DNA of 64,000 bases, taken from the NCBI GenBank assembly GCA_040388535.1, contig JAZKBR010000002.1:1024838-1088837 (forward strand), read 5' to 3'. Made by a program: the position numbers and the translations under genes. The stretch is from Gemmatimonadota bacterium (GTDB lineage: Bacteria; Gemmatimonadota; Gemmatimonadetes; Gemmatimonadales; GWC2-71-9). Each line of letters begins with the position of its first letter. The first letter of the stretch is position 1. Positions 9,610 through 16,964 of this stretch are shown here, piece by piece. Under the pieces are notes generated by a model. The model was not told where the DNA came from. It searched no databases and was given only the letters and a program-made list of their open reading frames with translations.

Positions 9610-10848
9610 CTACGCCGGGGCGCGGAGCAGGAGCGTCGCGTTACTGCCGCCGAAGCCGAATGAATTCTTGAGAACCGCTCGCGGCCGCAGGGCGAGTCCG
9701 CCCGCGGGGACAAAGCTGAGCCCGCCTGCCGGCTCGGGCTCGGCACAGTTGAGCGTGTCCGGAATCCAGCCCCGCGAGATCGAGAGCGCAGCGATCGCGG
9801 TCTCGATCGCGCCGCTCGCGCCGAGGGCGTGGGCGTGCCACCCCTTGGTGCCGCTGACCGGGAGCCGGTCGGTATGCTCGCCAAAGACCTCCCGGATCGA
9901 TCGCGCTTCGGTGCTGTCGTTGAGCGTGGTCGATGACCCGTGCGCGTTCACCCACTCGACATCCTCGGGCGCGCACTCGGCCTCGGCCAGCGCGAGCCGC
10001 ATCGCGCGCACGGCCTCACGACCGTCGGGGCGGGGCTGCGTCATATGGAAGGCATCGTTGGTGAGTCCGAAACCGGCGATCTCGGCGTAGATCGGAGCGC
10101 CCCGCGCCACCGCGTGCTCCAGCGATTCGATCACCAGGATCGCGGCGCCCTCGGCCATCACGAAACCGTCGCGGCCGATGTCGAACGGACGCGACGCCGT
10201 GGCCGGGTCGTCGTTGCGGGTGCTCATCGCGCGGATGAGCGAGAAGGAGCCGTAGCAGAGCGGGTAGAGCGGTGCTTCGCTGCCACCGGCGAGTACCACA
10301 TCGGCCTGGCCACTCGCAATCGCGCGGAATGCTTCACCGATCGCGAGCGTTCCCGAGGCGCAGCTCATGGCGTTGGTGGCGTTGACGCCGGAGACACCGT
10401 GGGTGATGGCGATGTTGCACGAGAGCGCGCCAGCGAACACCGTGAGCGCGAGCAACGGGTCGACTTCGCGTGGGCCGCCCTGCACGTACTTGGTGTTTTC
10501 CTGTTCAGCGAAGCCGATGCCGCCGAGCGCGGTGCCCATCATCACGCCGACGCGATCGGGTGTCTCATCGGCAAGCGAGAGATCGGCGTCCTCGAGTGCC
10601 AGCCGTGCTGCGGCGAGGCCGAGCTGCGAACAGCGGTCGGTGCGGCGCGCCTGTTTGGCCGAGAGCATCGCCACGGCGTCGAAGTCATTGACCTCGGCGG
10701 CGATGTGCGAACGAAACGGCGTCGAATCGAAACGGGAGATGGTGGTCACAGCAGATTGCCGCGTGTGCAGTCGCTGCCACACCGCCTCCTTGCCGATGCC
10801 GATCGGGGTCACCAGACCGACGCCGGTGATGACAACGCGACGCTTCAC
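9610..10848 (-). CDS. Beta-ketoacyl-ACP synthase, FabF-like
   Basis: The 412-residue condensing enzyme keeps the Cys-His-His set: Cys in NAMSCASGTLAIG, His in VNAHGSSTTLND and His in KGWHAHALGASG (preceded by the conserved TK). It should condense acyl units with malonyl-ACP. The GTG start at 10848 overlaps the TGA of the SRPBCC gene (GTGA). Primary fatty-acid fabF genes usually sit with acpP/fabG; here the neighbours are a cyclase-like protein, a methyltransferase and flavoenzymes. A role in a secondary lipid or polyketide product is therefore plausible but inferred. Confidence 0.88.
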   Translation of the reverse strand: MKRRVVITGVGLVTPIGIGKEAVWQRLHTRQSAVTTISRFDSTPFRSHIAAEVNDFDAVAMLSAKQARRTDRCSQLGLAAARLALEDADLSLADETPDRVGVMMGTALGGIGFAEQENTKYVQGGPREVDPLLALTVFAGALSCNIAITHGVSGVNATNAMSCASGTLAIGEAFRAIASGQADVVLAGGSEAPLYPLCYGSFSLIRAMSTRNDDPATASRPFDIGRDGFVMAEGAAILVIESLEHAVARGAPIYAEIAGFGLTNDAFHMTQPRPDGREAVRAMRLALAEAECAPEDVEWVNAHGSSTTLNDSTEARSIREVFGEHTDRLPVSGTKGWHAHALGASGAIETAIAALSISRGWIPDTLNCAEPEPAGGLSFVPAGGLALRPRAVLKNSFGFGGSNATLLLRAPA

Positions 10849-11309
10849 CCGGCACGCTCCGCCGCGCGGGCGACACCAGCGAGCGTGCGCGCGGCGATGC
10901 CATGCACGAAGACGGGGCCGATCACCAGCTCGGCCGCCGGCACGCGCAACAGCGACCAGGGCGGGCCGGACCATTCGTGCACGATTATCACGTCACTCAA
11001 TCCTTCGGCAGTCGGTGTCATGGTCCAGAGGACGTCCATCCCCGTGGTGATACCACCGATGTGGCGATATCGGATCTCTTTGGCCTCGGTGTTCACCCAC
11101 ATCTGCGACAGCCACCAGGTGGGCCACTGGAGCGGTCCGAAGGGGCGATTCGCCGACATCTCCACGATACCATCGCCGCCGGGCGCGCCTTCGCGGCGTT
11201 TCACGAAGCGATAGTGCGGCAGGATCGCCGGCCACTGTTCCACCATGACGGCGTGCGGCCAGACCGCATCGGGGGTGGCGCGAATCAGCAGGCGATCGAC
11301 AATGCGCAT
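10845..11309 (-). CDS. SRPBCC-superfamily protein (cyclase/aromatase-like)
   Basis: The 154-residue protein has START/SRPBCC features: a start like MRIVDRLLIRATPDAVWPHA, a central WP...HYRFVKRREG segment and a C-terminal helix. Polyketide cyclases/aromatases and many lipid-binding proteins share this fold, and the superfamily does not fix the ligand. An in-frame GTG one codon earlier (11312) is the other possible start; both overlap the stop of the methyltransferase gene. Its place between a methyltransferase and a ketosynthase suggests handling of a biosynthetic intermediate. Confidence 0.75.
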   Translation of the reverse strand: MRIVDRLLIRATPDAVWPHAVMVEQWPAILPHYRFVKRREGAPGGDGIVEMSANRPFGPLQWPTWWLSQMWVNTEAKEIRYRHIGGITTGMDVLWTMTPTAEGLSDVIIVHEWSGPPWSLLRVPAAELVIGPVFVHGIAARTLAGVARAAERAG

Positions 11310-12007
11310 CACGGCGAGGTCCGCCAGCAGAGGAGAATCCGGGCGAAGGGGAGCGCCTGGAGGTGGATCGGTGCCGAATGTGCCCGCGCGGCGAGCGCCC
11401 GGAGTCGTTCAGCGGTCAAGCCCCGCTGCAGCGACGTCACGCCGTCGAGCACCGTGGTCGCGTGCAGGCCGAGCAGCGCGCCGCCAACGCGGAAGGCGAC
11501 AGCCGCAAGGCGCGATGGCCGCAGGTCGGCGATGATCACGCCGCGACGGGCGACGCGATGGCACTCGGTGAAGAGCTGGACGATTCCCTCATCGTCGAGG
11601 TGATGCGCAACCTGGCTCACCAGCACGACATCGACACTCCGGTTCGCGAGCGGTAGTGCACTGGCACAGCCGAGCAGGGTGGGGACTCCGTTGTCGCGCG
11701 CGAGGGCTGCCGCCGCCGGAATCCGCTCGAGGCCGCAGGGTCGCAGCGTCACGCCCCGTCGGGCAGCCCACGCAGCCGCATCGCGCGGGAGATCGCCGGC
11801 GCCGGTGCCGACATCGAAGAGCGAGAGGGTCTGCCCCTGGTCGGCGGGAGTGAGCAGCCACGCGAGGCCCGTGTGCACTGCGGCGGTGCCGCCAAACCAG
11901 CGATTGGCCCGCGCGATGTCGCGCAGCATCCGCACCACCAGCGCCGGGTCGGTGGCGGGGTCGTCGAGTGCTTCCACCCCGATGCGCGACAGCGCGATGC
12001 CGGTCAC
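11309..12007 (-). CDS. Class I SAM-dependent methyltransferase
   Basis: The 232-residue product contains the SAM-binding glycine-rich motif SLFDVGTGAGDLP at about 70-82. An acidic/hydrophobic SVDVVLVSQVAHHLDDE block follows, as in class I methyltransferases. I chose the GTG at 12007, seven bases before the upstream gene's stop is completed, because it gives normal family length and matches the overlapping starts of this series; an ORF start at 12079 would lie inside the flavin reductase gene. The substrate is not visible. Confidence 0.82.
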   Translation of the reverse strand: MTGIALSRIGVEALDDPATDPALVVRMLRDIARANRWFGGTAAVHTGLAWLLTPADQGQTLSLFDVGTGAGDLPRDAAAWAARRGVTLRPCGLERIPAAAALARDNGVPTLLGCASALPLANRSVDVVLVSQVAHHLDDEGIVQLFTECHRVARRGVIIADLRPSRLAAVAFRVGGALLGLHATTVLDGVTSLQRGLTAERLRALAARAHSAPIHLQALPFARILLCWRTSP

Positions 12008-12011
12008 CCGA

Positions 12012-12488
12012 TCACATCGGCTCGAGATCGGCGTAGCCGCCGCGATAGTAGAGCAGCGGCCGGCCGTGGTCGGCAGCACTCCCGCCGACGACCGTGCCGA
12101 TCAAGATGGTATGATCGCCCGCCGGAAGCGTCGTCAACGGTTCACAGATGATGTGCGCGAGCGCCCCATCGAGCAGCACCTGATCGTCGGGGCCACGATG
12201 CCAGCCGACACCCTCGAAGCGGTCGGCGACGCCGCTGGCGAAGCGACGCGACAGCGCCTCCTGGTGCGACTCGAGGATGTTGATGGCGAAGCGCGGCGCG
12301 GTGAGCAGCACCTCGTGCACTGACGCGCTCAGTTCAATCGCAATCGACACCAGCGGCGGGTCGAGCGACACCGACGCAAACGAGTTCGCCGTCATTCCCA
12401 CCGGCACGCCGCTGCTGTCCAGCGCGGTCACGACGGTGACACCGGTGGCGAAGCGACCGCAGAGTTGTCGGAATTCGAATGGGTCCAT
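12012..12488 (-). CDS. Flavin reductase-like FMN-binding protein
   Basis: The 158-residue protein matches the HpaC/flavin-reductase pattern: CGRFATGVTVVT near the N-terminus, GMTANSFASVSLDPPLVSI, then a C-terminal GDHTILIGTV block. Such proteins supply reduced flavin to a monooxygenase or act as FMN oxidoreductases. The ATG at 12488 follows GAAGGAAC at good spacing; a GTG at 12512 lies in the repeat element and is less likely. A 200-base repeat separates it from the FAD oxidoreductase gene upstream. Confidence 0.88.
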   Translation of the reverse strand: MDPFEFRQLCGRFATGVTVVTALDSSGVPVGMTANSFASVSLDPPLVSIAIELSASVHEVLLTAPRFAINILESHQEALSRRFASGVADRFEGVGWHRGPDDQVLLDGALAHIICEPLTTLPAGDHTILIGTVVGGSAADHGRPLLYYRGGYADLEPM

Positions 12489-12509
12489 CGTTCCTTCGTG
12501 TTGTGTTGT

Positions 12510-12714
12510 CACCCTGAGCGCAGCGAGGGGGCGGAGCTTCGTGCTGTCACCCTGAGCGAAGCGAGGGGGCGAAGCTCCGTGCTGTCATCCTGAGCGGAGC
12601 GAGCCGCAGGCTCGCGTAGTCGAAGGAGCGGCGCTCCGCCCCCTCGACTTCGTCCGCTTCGCGGACTCCGCTCAGGGTGACAACCCTTCGGCTCGCTGCG
12701 CTCAGGGCGACAAC
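12510..12714. repeat. Three-copy dispersed inverted element
   Basis: Three successive left arms of the type GTCACCCTGAGCGAAGCGAG begin at about 12510, 12547 and 12584. The third is followed by a GTCGAAGGAG section and a complementary right arm ending in CCGCTCAGGGTGACAAC. The second and third arms differ at several positions, so this is a diverged tandem array rather than a recent duplication. It breaks an otherwise tightly packed gene series. Confidence 0.8.
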
Positions 12715-12715
12715 G

Positions 12716-13930
12716 TCAAACCAGCATCCTCGTCAAGAAACCCGGATTCAGCACCCGCCACGGCGAAACGAAATCTCCCGTCACACCGATCAGCGTGTCC
12801 GCCATCCCGCGACGCTCAAGCCGACCCACTGCGCGATCGAAGAGCGCCGGCGTGAGCATCGAATAGCCAATCAGCCGCTCGACGATCCACTTGCCGAGAA
12901 AGCGCTGGCGACGCAGGGTGCGATAGTGCGCGAGTCGTGCGGCGGTCAGCGGCGTATCGCTTGCGAGTACTTCATCGAGCACGCCCGCGGCCAGCTCGGC
13001 TCCGGCGAGCGCGGCACAGATCCCTTCGCCGGTGAAGGGATCGAAAAAATCTGCGGCATCGCCCACCAGCAGCGCGCCATCGGTCACGCTGCGCCGCGAC
13101 ATCGCATCGAACGGTCCGGTGACCATCACTTCGCGCACGATCCGCTCGCGATGAATCCGGCCACGAATTCCGGGGAAACGCTCGAGCGCCTCGAGGAAGA
13201 ATGTCGTGGCATCACCCCGTGCTCCTGCCGCGGCCTTCGCAGAAACAACCAGCGCCACATTGGTCACGCCATCGCCCATAGGATTGAGTCCGACATAGCC
13301 ATCGCGACTCACGTGCATATCTGCCGCACCACCCAGTCCGGGCACATCCGTCACGTGCGCGACGAACGCCATCCGCTTGAGCCAGCCCTGACGCCGGAGA
13401 CCGGTGCGCCGGGCGACCACGCTGCCGAGGCCGTCGGCGCCCACCACCACACGTGCCATCGCGGTCGACAGCTGGCCCCCTTCGTCGCGCAGTTGCACAC
13501 CGCAAACACCGTCGCGACCGCGGACCAGATCCACGACCTGCTGTCGCTCCATCACCGTGACGCCAGCCGCGCCTGCCGCGTCGAGCAGCGTCGCATCGAG
13601 CACGCGGCGCGGCAGCGAAATCCCGGTGGCCCGGAACGGTGCGCCACCCGCCTCGGCGAAGCGGCCACTGAGTGCCGCGCCGTAGGCGGCCGTGACGTTG
13701 GTGCCGACGAGAGGAGCCGAGGTGTGATGCTGATCGAGCGTGGTGAGCACGCCGAGCAGATCGAGATGGCGCACGCTTTCGGGGGAGAGATACTCGGAGC
13801 AGACTTTTTCGCGCGGGAAGACGGCCTTGTCGAGCAGCAGCACGCGCCGGTTGGCGCGCGCGAGCCGGAGTGCCGTCGCACTTCCCGCCGGACCACCGCC
13901 CACCACCAGCACATCGAACACGTCAGTCAC
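12716..13930 (-). CDS. FAD-dependent oxidoreductase (geranylgeranyl-reductase/UbiH-like)
   Basis: The 404-residue flavoprotein starts with the dinucleotide-binding fold DVLVVGGGPAGSATALRLA and an acidic-end strand VLLLDK. It also has the GD motif GADGLGSVVAR (middle) and LLVGDAADFFDPFTGEGI, typical of the geranylgeranyl-reductase/aromatic-hydroxylase superfamily. The enzyme could hydroxylate or reduce a hydrophobic substrate. The GTG at 13930 overlaps the anti-sigma stop; a GTG four codons upstream (13942) is the alternative. It is read directly after the sigma/anti-sigma pair. Confidence 0.85.
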   Translation of the reverse strand: MTDVFDVLVVGGGPAGSATALRLARANRRVLLLDKAVFPREKVCSEYLSPESVRHLDLLGVLTTLDQHHTSAPLVGTNVTAAYGAALSGRFAEAGGAPFRATGISLPRRVLDATLLDAAGAAGVTVMERQQVVDLVRGRDGVCGVQLRDEGGQLSTAMARVVVGADGLGSVVARRTGLRRQGWLKRMAFVAHVTDVPGLGGAADMHVSRDGYVGLNPMGDGVTNVALVVSAKAAAGARGDATTFFLEALERFPGIRGRIHRERIVREVMVTGPFDAMSRRSVTDGALLVGDAADFFDPFTGEGICAALAGAELAAGVLDEVLASDTPLTAARLAHYRTLRRQRFLGKWIVERLIGYSMLTPALFDRAVGRLERRGMADTLIGVTGDFVSPWRVLNPGFLTRMLV

Positions 13931-14165
13931 CCTTGCAGCCACACGCCTGCATCACGCGGCGCCGGAGTTCTTCCGGGCAGCAGTTGCGGCAGGTGGCGCG
14001 GAGCCGTTCGAGCAGCGCCTGCTGCTGTTTCTCCTCGCAGAGGCACTTGCGACACTCGGCCAGGTGGGCGCAGAAGGCGTCGGTTTCCGACGCGCTCAGC
14101 TCGCCGAGGCGGTAGGCATCCAGGCGATCGAGTACGGCCTGGCAATCGAAAGACAGCTCGCTCAT
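13923..14165 (-). CDS. Cysteine-rich zinc-finger anti-sigma factor
   Basis: The 80-residue protein carries the H-x3-C-x2-C zinc-binding motif of ZAS/RsrA-type anti-sigma factors (His34, Cys38, Cys41). It has ten cysteines in all, including CRNCC at 59-63 and CGC near the end. In RsrA-like proteins such cysteines sense oxidants by disulfide formation and zinc loss, freeing the sigma factor. There is no membrane segment, so it is cytoplasmic. Its ATG overlaps the sigma-factor stop (ATGA), a usual arrangement for a cognate pair. Confidence 0.86.
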   Translation of the reverse strand: MSELSFDCQAVLDRLDAYRLGELSASETDAFCAHLAECRKCLCEEKQQQALLERLRATCRNCCPEELRRRVMQACGCKGD

Positions 14166-14719
14166 GACTCCCCTCCCCCCGACGGGAGGATCCCCGTCTC
14201 CTCGGCATAACGTCGGAGACGCCCCTGAAGGATCCGCCGGGCACGAAAGAGCCGCGATTTCACGGTTCCCACCGGGATCCCCAGCGCCTCGGCCACGTCG
14301 GCGTAGGGGAGGCCTTCCATGTCACTGAGCACGAGCACTTCCCGGAAATCGGTGGGCAGGGCATCGACCGCGGCCAGCACCTCATCGTCCACGAGCTCGC
14401 GGAAGAAGCGCCCTTCCGGGTCGGGGTCCTTGAGGTCGACCGGTTCGGGGATCGCTTCCATATCGACGGCCTGAGGCGCCCGCTTCCGGCTGCGATAGCC
14501 GTTGATGAACTGGTTGCGCAGAATGGTGACCAGCCAGGCCCGGGCGTTCGAGCCGGGGCGGAAGGAGCTCCACCCGCGGAGGGCGCGCAGCATGGTGTCC
14601 TGCACCAGATCTTCGGCGGCGGCGGGGTCGCCGGTGAGCCGGAGGGCCACTCGATACAGGGTATCGAGATGGGGCAGCGCTTCGTCTTCGAAGGCGGCCG
14701 GGGCGAGGGTATCGGACAT
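14162..14719 (-). CDS. ECF-type RNA polymerase sigma factor (SigR/RpoE-like)
   Basis: The 185-residue protein has sigma region 2 (RVALRLTGDPAAAEDLVQDT through AWLVTILRNQFINGYR) and region 4 (LPTDFREVLVLSDMEGL through VGTVKSRLFRARR). It has no region 1 or 3, which defines the ECF group. Pairing with a cysteine-rich zinc anti-sigma factor points to redox or thiol stress sensing. The genes behind the pair encode flavoenzymes, so they are the most immediate candidate targets. A divergent V4R-like gene starts 59 bases away; its promoter and this one share that gap. Confidence 0.93.
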   Translation of the reverse strand: MSDTLAPAAFEDEALPHLDTLYRVALRLTGDPAAAEDLVQDTMLRALRGWSSFRPGSNARAWLVTILRNQFINGYRSRKRAPQAVDMEAIPEPVDLKDPDPEGRFFRELVDDEVLAAVDALPTDFREVLVLSDMEGLPYADVAEALGIPVGTVKSRLFRARRILQGRLRRYAEETGILPSGGGES

Positions 14720-14778
14720 CCCGGAAGGTAAGCACTGCTACCCGGTCACGATCGCTCCGGGTTACGTTGTTCCCCCCA

Positions 14779-15399
14779 ATGTCATTAACGCCAGCCATCC
14801 TGCCCCTCGCCCTGCTCGAGGCCGTGCAGAACATCGATACCCCGCCCGATGACGGCCTGGGCGCCCTCGAACACGAGCTCGCGGCCAAGCGTCTCGGCCT
14901 CTCGCCCACGGTGGCGGCACAGGTCGCCCGCTATCGCGAACGCGCCGCCGCCGGTGGCGACCTTCCCGAAGATGAAGCGCTCGCCGTTTTCCGGCTGGTT
15001 GGCCGACGGCCCGATGCCGCGCTGGTCTATGCCGACGCGGGCCGCCGTGCGGCGCGCTATGCCGCGCGCCGCCTCGGCATCGCGACGCGCGGGCTGATCG
15101 CCGCCGCACCGGGGAAGCTCGGGACCCGACTCGGCCTGCGAGCGTCGGCAAAGCTTGCCCGACGCTGGCTATTGATCGAGATGAGTTCCGAGGCCGGCGT
15201 CGCGCGTGCCGAAGCCGCCGATTCGCTCGGGCTCAGGGCGCGTGAAGATGGCGTCGGCTGTCAGTTCTACTCGGTGGCCCTGGCCGAGCTGCTGCGGCTC
15301 GTTGCGGGCTTTGAAGGGTCGATGGTCCACGAATCGTGCCGCGGACGCGGCGATCGCACCTGTCGCTGGCTCGCCGCCAGGGGAGAGGGTTACGAATGA
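14779..15399 (+). CDS. V4R-like domain protein
   Basis: The 206-residue protein has an Ala-rich helical N-terminal half. The C-terminal part ends in the pattern HESCRGRGDRTCRWLA, close to the Cys-x-(A/G)-x-G-(D)-x-x-C ending of V4R (4-vinyl-reductase-type) small-molecule-binding domains. The ATG at 14779 is chosen; a TTG four codons upstream is less likely. The stop overlaps the start of the M24 gene (ATGA). It may be a sensor or chaperone for a hydrophobic ligand. The V4R reading rests on a short motif. Confidence 0.55.
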   Translation: MSLTPAILPLALLEAVQNIDTPPDDGLGALEHELAAKRLGLSPTVAAQVARYRERAAAGGDLPEDEALAVFRLVGRRPDAALVYADAGRRAARYAARRLGIATRGLIAAAPGKLGTRLGLRASAKLARRWLLIEMSSEAGVARAEAADSLGLRAREDGVGCQFYSVALAELLRLVAGFEGSMVHESCRGRGDRTCRWLAARGEGYE

Positions 15400-16568
15400 A
15401 GGGTCTCACCGCAATCGATCGTGCTCGCCTCACGGCATCACTGGAGCAGATCAACGCCGATGGCTGGTTGTTGTTCGACTTCCACGGCTGCAATCCGGTG
15501 GCGCAACAGCTCTTGCCCGGTGGGATGGGGACGCGCCGCGTTTTCGTCTGGATCCCGCGCGAGGGGCCGATGACAGCGATTGTGCACCGCATCGAGATGC
15601 AGCCGTTCGACGGCTTTCCCGGCACCATCATTCCATTCTCGCGTCACGCCGAATTGCACGCGGCACTCACGCAAGTGGTCGGCGGCAAGATCGCGGCGAT
15701 GGAAATTTCGGCACGCGATGCGGTGCCGTATCTCGACCGGATTCCGTGGGGGGTGATCGACCTGCTGCAGTCGCTCGGCGTGAAGGTGGTGCCGAGCGCG
15801 CGGCTGGTGACCGAGTTCGTGTCGACCTGGTCGGCGGCGGAGACGGCGGAGCACCAGACCGCGGCCGAACTGCTGCGTGACATCGCCCTCAAGGCGCTGG
15901 CCCGGGCGGTCACGCTGGGGGGCACCGGCTACAGCGAAAGCGCGATGCAGCAGGAGGTCGTGCGGGCGATGGAGGGGGCGGGGATGTACCTCACGACCCA
16001 CCCGATCGTGGGGTTCGGGCCGAACGCCGCCAACCCGCATTACGAGCCGCATCCGGGCGCCGATCGCACGCTGGCGAACGATGAGGTCATTCTGCTCGAT
16101 CTCTGGGGCGGCATGCGCGAGGGGGCGATCTTCGCCGACCAGACGTGGATGGGGTTCAGCGGAACGGCGGTGCCGGCCCGGGTCCAGCAGGTCTGGGAAA
16201 CGGTCCGCGACGCGCGGGATGCCGCGATCCATACTCTGCAGGCGCTGGTCGCGGCGGGTGAGCCGGTGCCGGGCTATCGCGGCGACCGGGCGGCCCGGGA
16301 AGTCATTGAGCGCGCGGGTTTCGGCGAGTGGTTCGTCCATCGGACCGGTCACAGCATCGATCGGGATCTCCACGGCAGTGGACCGCACCTCGACGATTAC
16401 GAGACCCACGACGACCGGCTCCTGCTGCAGGGAAGCGGTTTTTCGGTCGAACCGGGGATCTATCTGCCAGGTGACTTCGGGTTGCGTAGCGAGGTCAACC
16501 TGTACTGGGGCCCGTCAGGACTGGTCGTGACCCCCCGGGAGCCACAACGCGAGCTGGTGACGGCATAG
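15396..16568 (+). CDS. M24-family (Xaa-Pro aminopeptidase-like) metallopeptidase
   Basis: The 390-residue protein has an N-terminal creatinase-like domain (to about 160) and a C-terminal pita-bread domain. All five metal-ligand positions look filled: Asp in ILLDLWG, Asp in IFADQT, His in HRTGHSID, Glu in SVEPGIY and Glu in LRSEVN. This favours an active dinuclear metal peptidase of the Xaa-Pro type. GGGAGAGGG precedes the ATG at 15396, and the start overlaps the stop of the V4R-like gene, so the two are translationally coupled. I see no signal peptide. Confidence 0.9.
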   Translation: MKGLTAIDRARLTASLEQINADGWLLFDFHGCNPVAQQLLPGGMGTRRVFVWIPREGPMTAIVHRIEMQPFDGFPGTIIPFSRHAELHAALTQVVGGKIAAMEISARDAVPYLDRIPWGVIDLLQSLGVKVVPSARLVTEFVSTWSAAETAEHQTAAELLRDIALKALARAVTLGGTGYSESAMQQEVVRAMEGAGMYLTTHPIVGFGPNAANPHYEPHPGADRTLANDEVILLDLWGGMREGAIFADQTWMGFSGTAVPARVQQVWETVRDARDAAIHTLQALVAAGEPVPGYRGDRAAREVIERAGFGEWFVHRTGHSIDRDLHGSGPHLDDYETHDDRLLLQGSGFSVEPGIYLPGDFGLRSEVNLYWGPSGLVVTPREPQRELVTA

Positions 16569-16569
16569 T

Positions 16570-16590
16570 CCCCCGGGGGTAACCCGGGGG
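16570..16590 (+). terminator. Palindromic hairpin after the M24 gene
   Basis: CCCCCGGG (16570-16577) pairs with CCCGGGGG (16583-16590) around a five-base loop, directly after the TAG stop. No T-tract follows. Confidence 0.6.
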
Positions 16591-16679
16591 GTTGCAGGGC
16601 AGGGGGGAGTGGGTCATCTCATTGCGTTCCACCCAGTTACAGCCAGGTACCGGGTCGGAAGCGGTTCGGTGACAGTTGC

Positions 16680-16708
16680 TTGACACTCGTACGAAGGGCG
16701 GGCATATT
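16680..16708 (+). promoter_or_regulatory. Sigma70-like promoter for the TonB-receptor series
   Basis: A perfect TTGACA (16680-16685) is followed after 17 bases by CATATT (16703-16708), a four-of-six match to TATAAT. It lies about 257 bases before the receptor start, so the transcript would have a leader of roughly 250 bases. I see no known riboswitch in the leader. Confidence 0.55.
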
Positions 16709-16964
16709 CTTCCCAGCCCGGCAACCCGCTGGGATTTTCCTTTCGTTAATACAACTGACCGACTGTAGACCGGAACACACGGTTTTCGTGACCGGTCGTC
16801 GCGAATCTCGCGGCGTTCGTGTCGCCATGGGCGCCTCCTCGGGCGCTCTCCTACGCAGCATTATTCCCGTTGCAGGCCAGGCGGGGCGTGGGTTTCCGAG
16901 GAATACCTCAGTACCTGCTGGTGAAGGAAGTCTCTCTGTGATCTCGCCTTCGGAGGACGGTTCC

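Noticed and set aside
12510-12714. Insertion-sequence remnant
   Set aside because: There is no transposase frame and no target duplication; arms match other intergenic copies of the dispersed element only.
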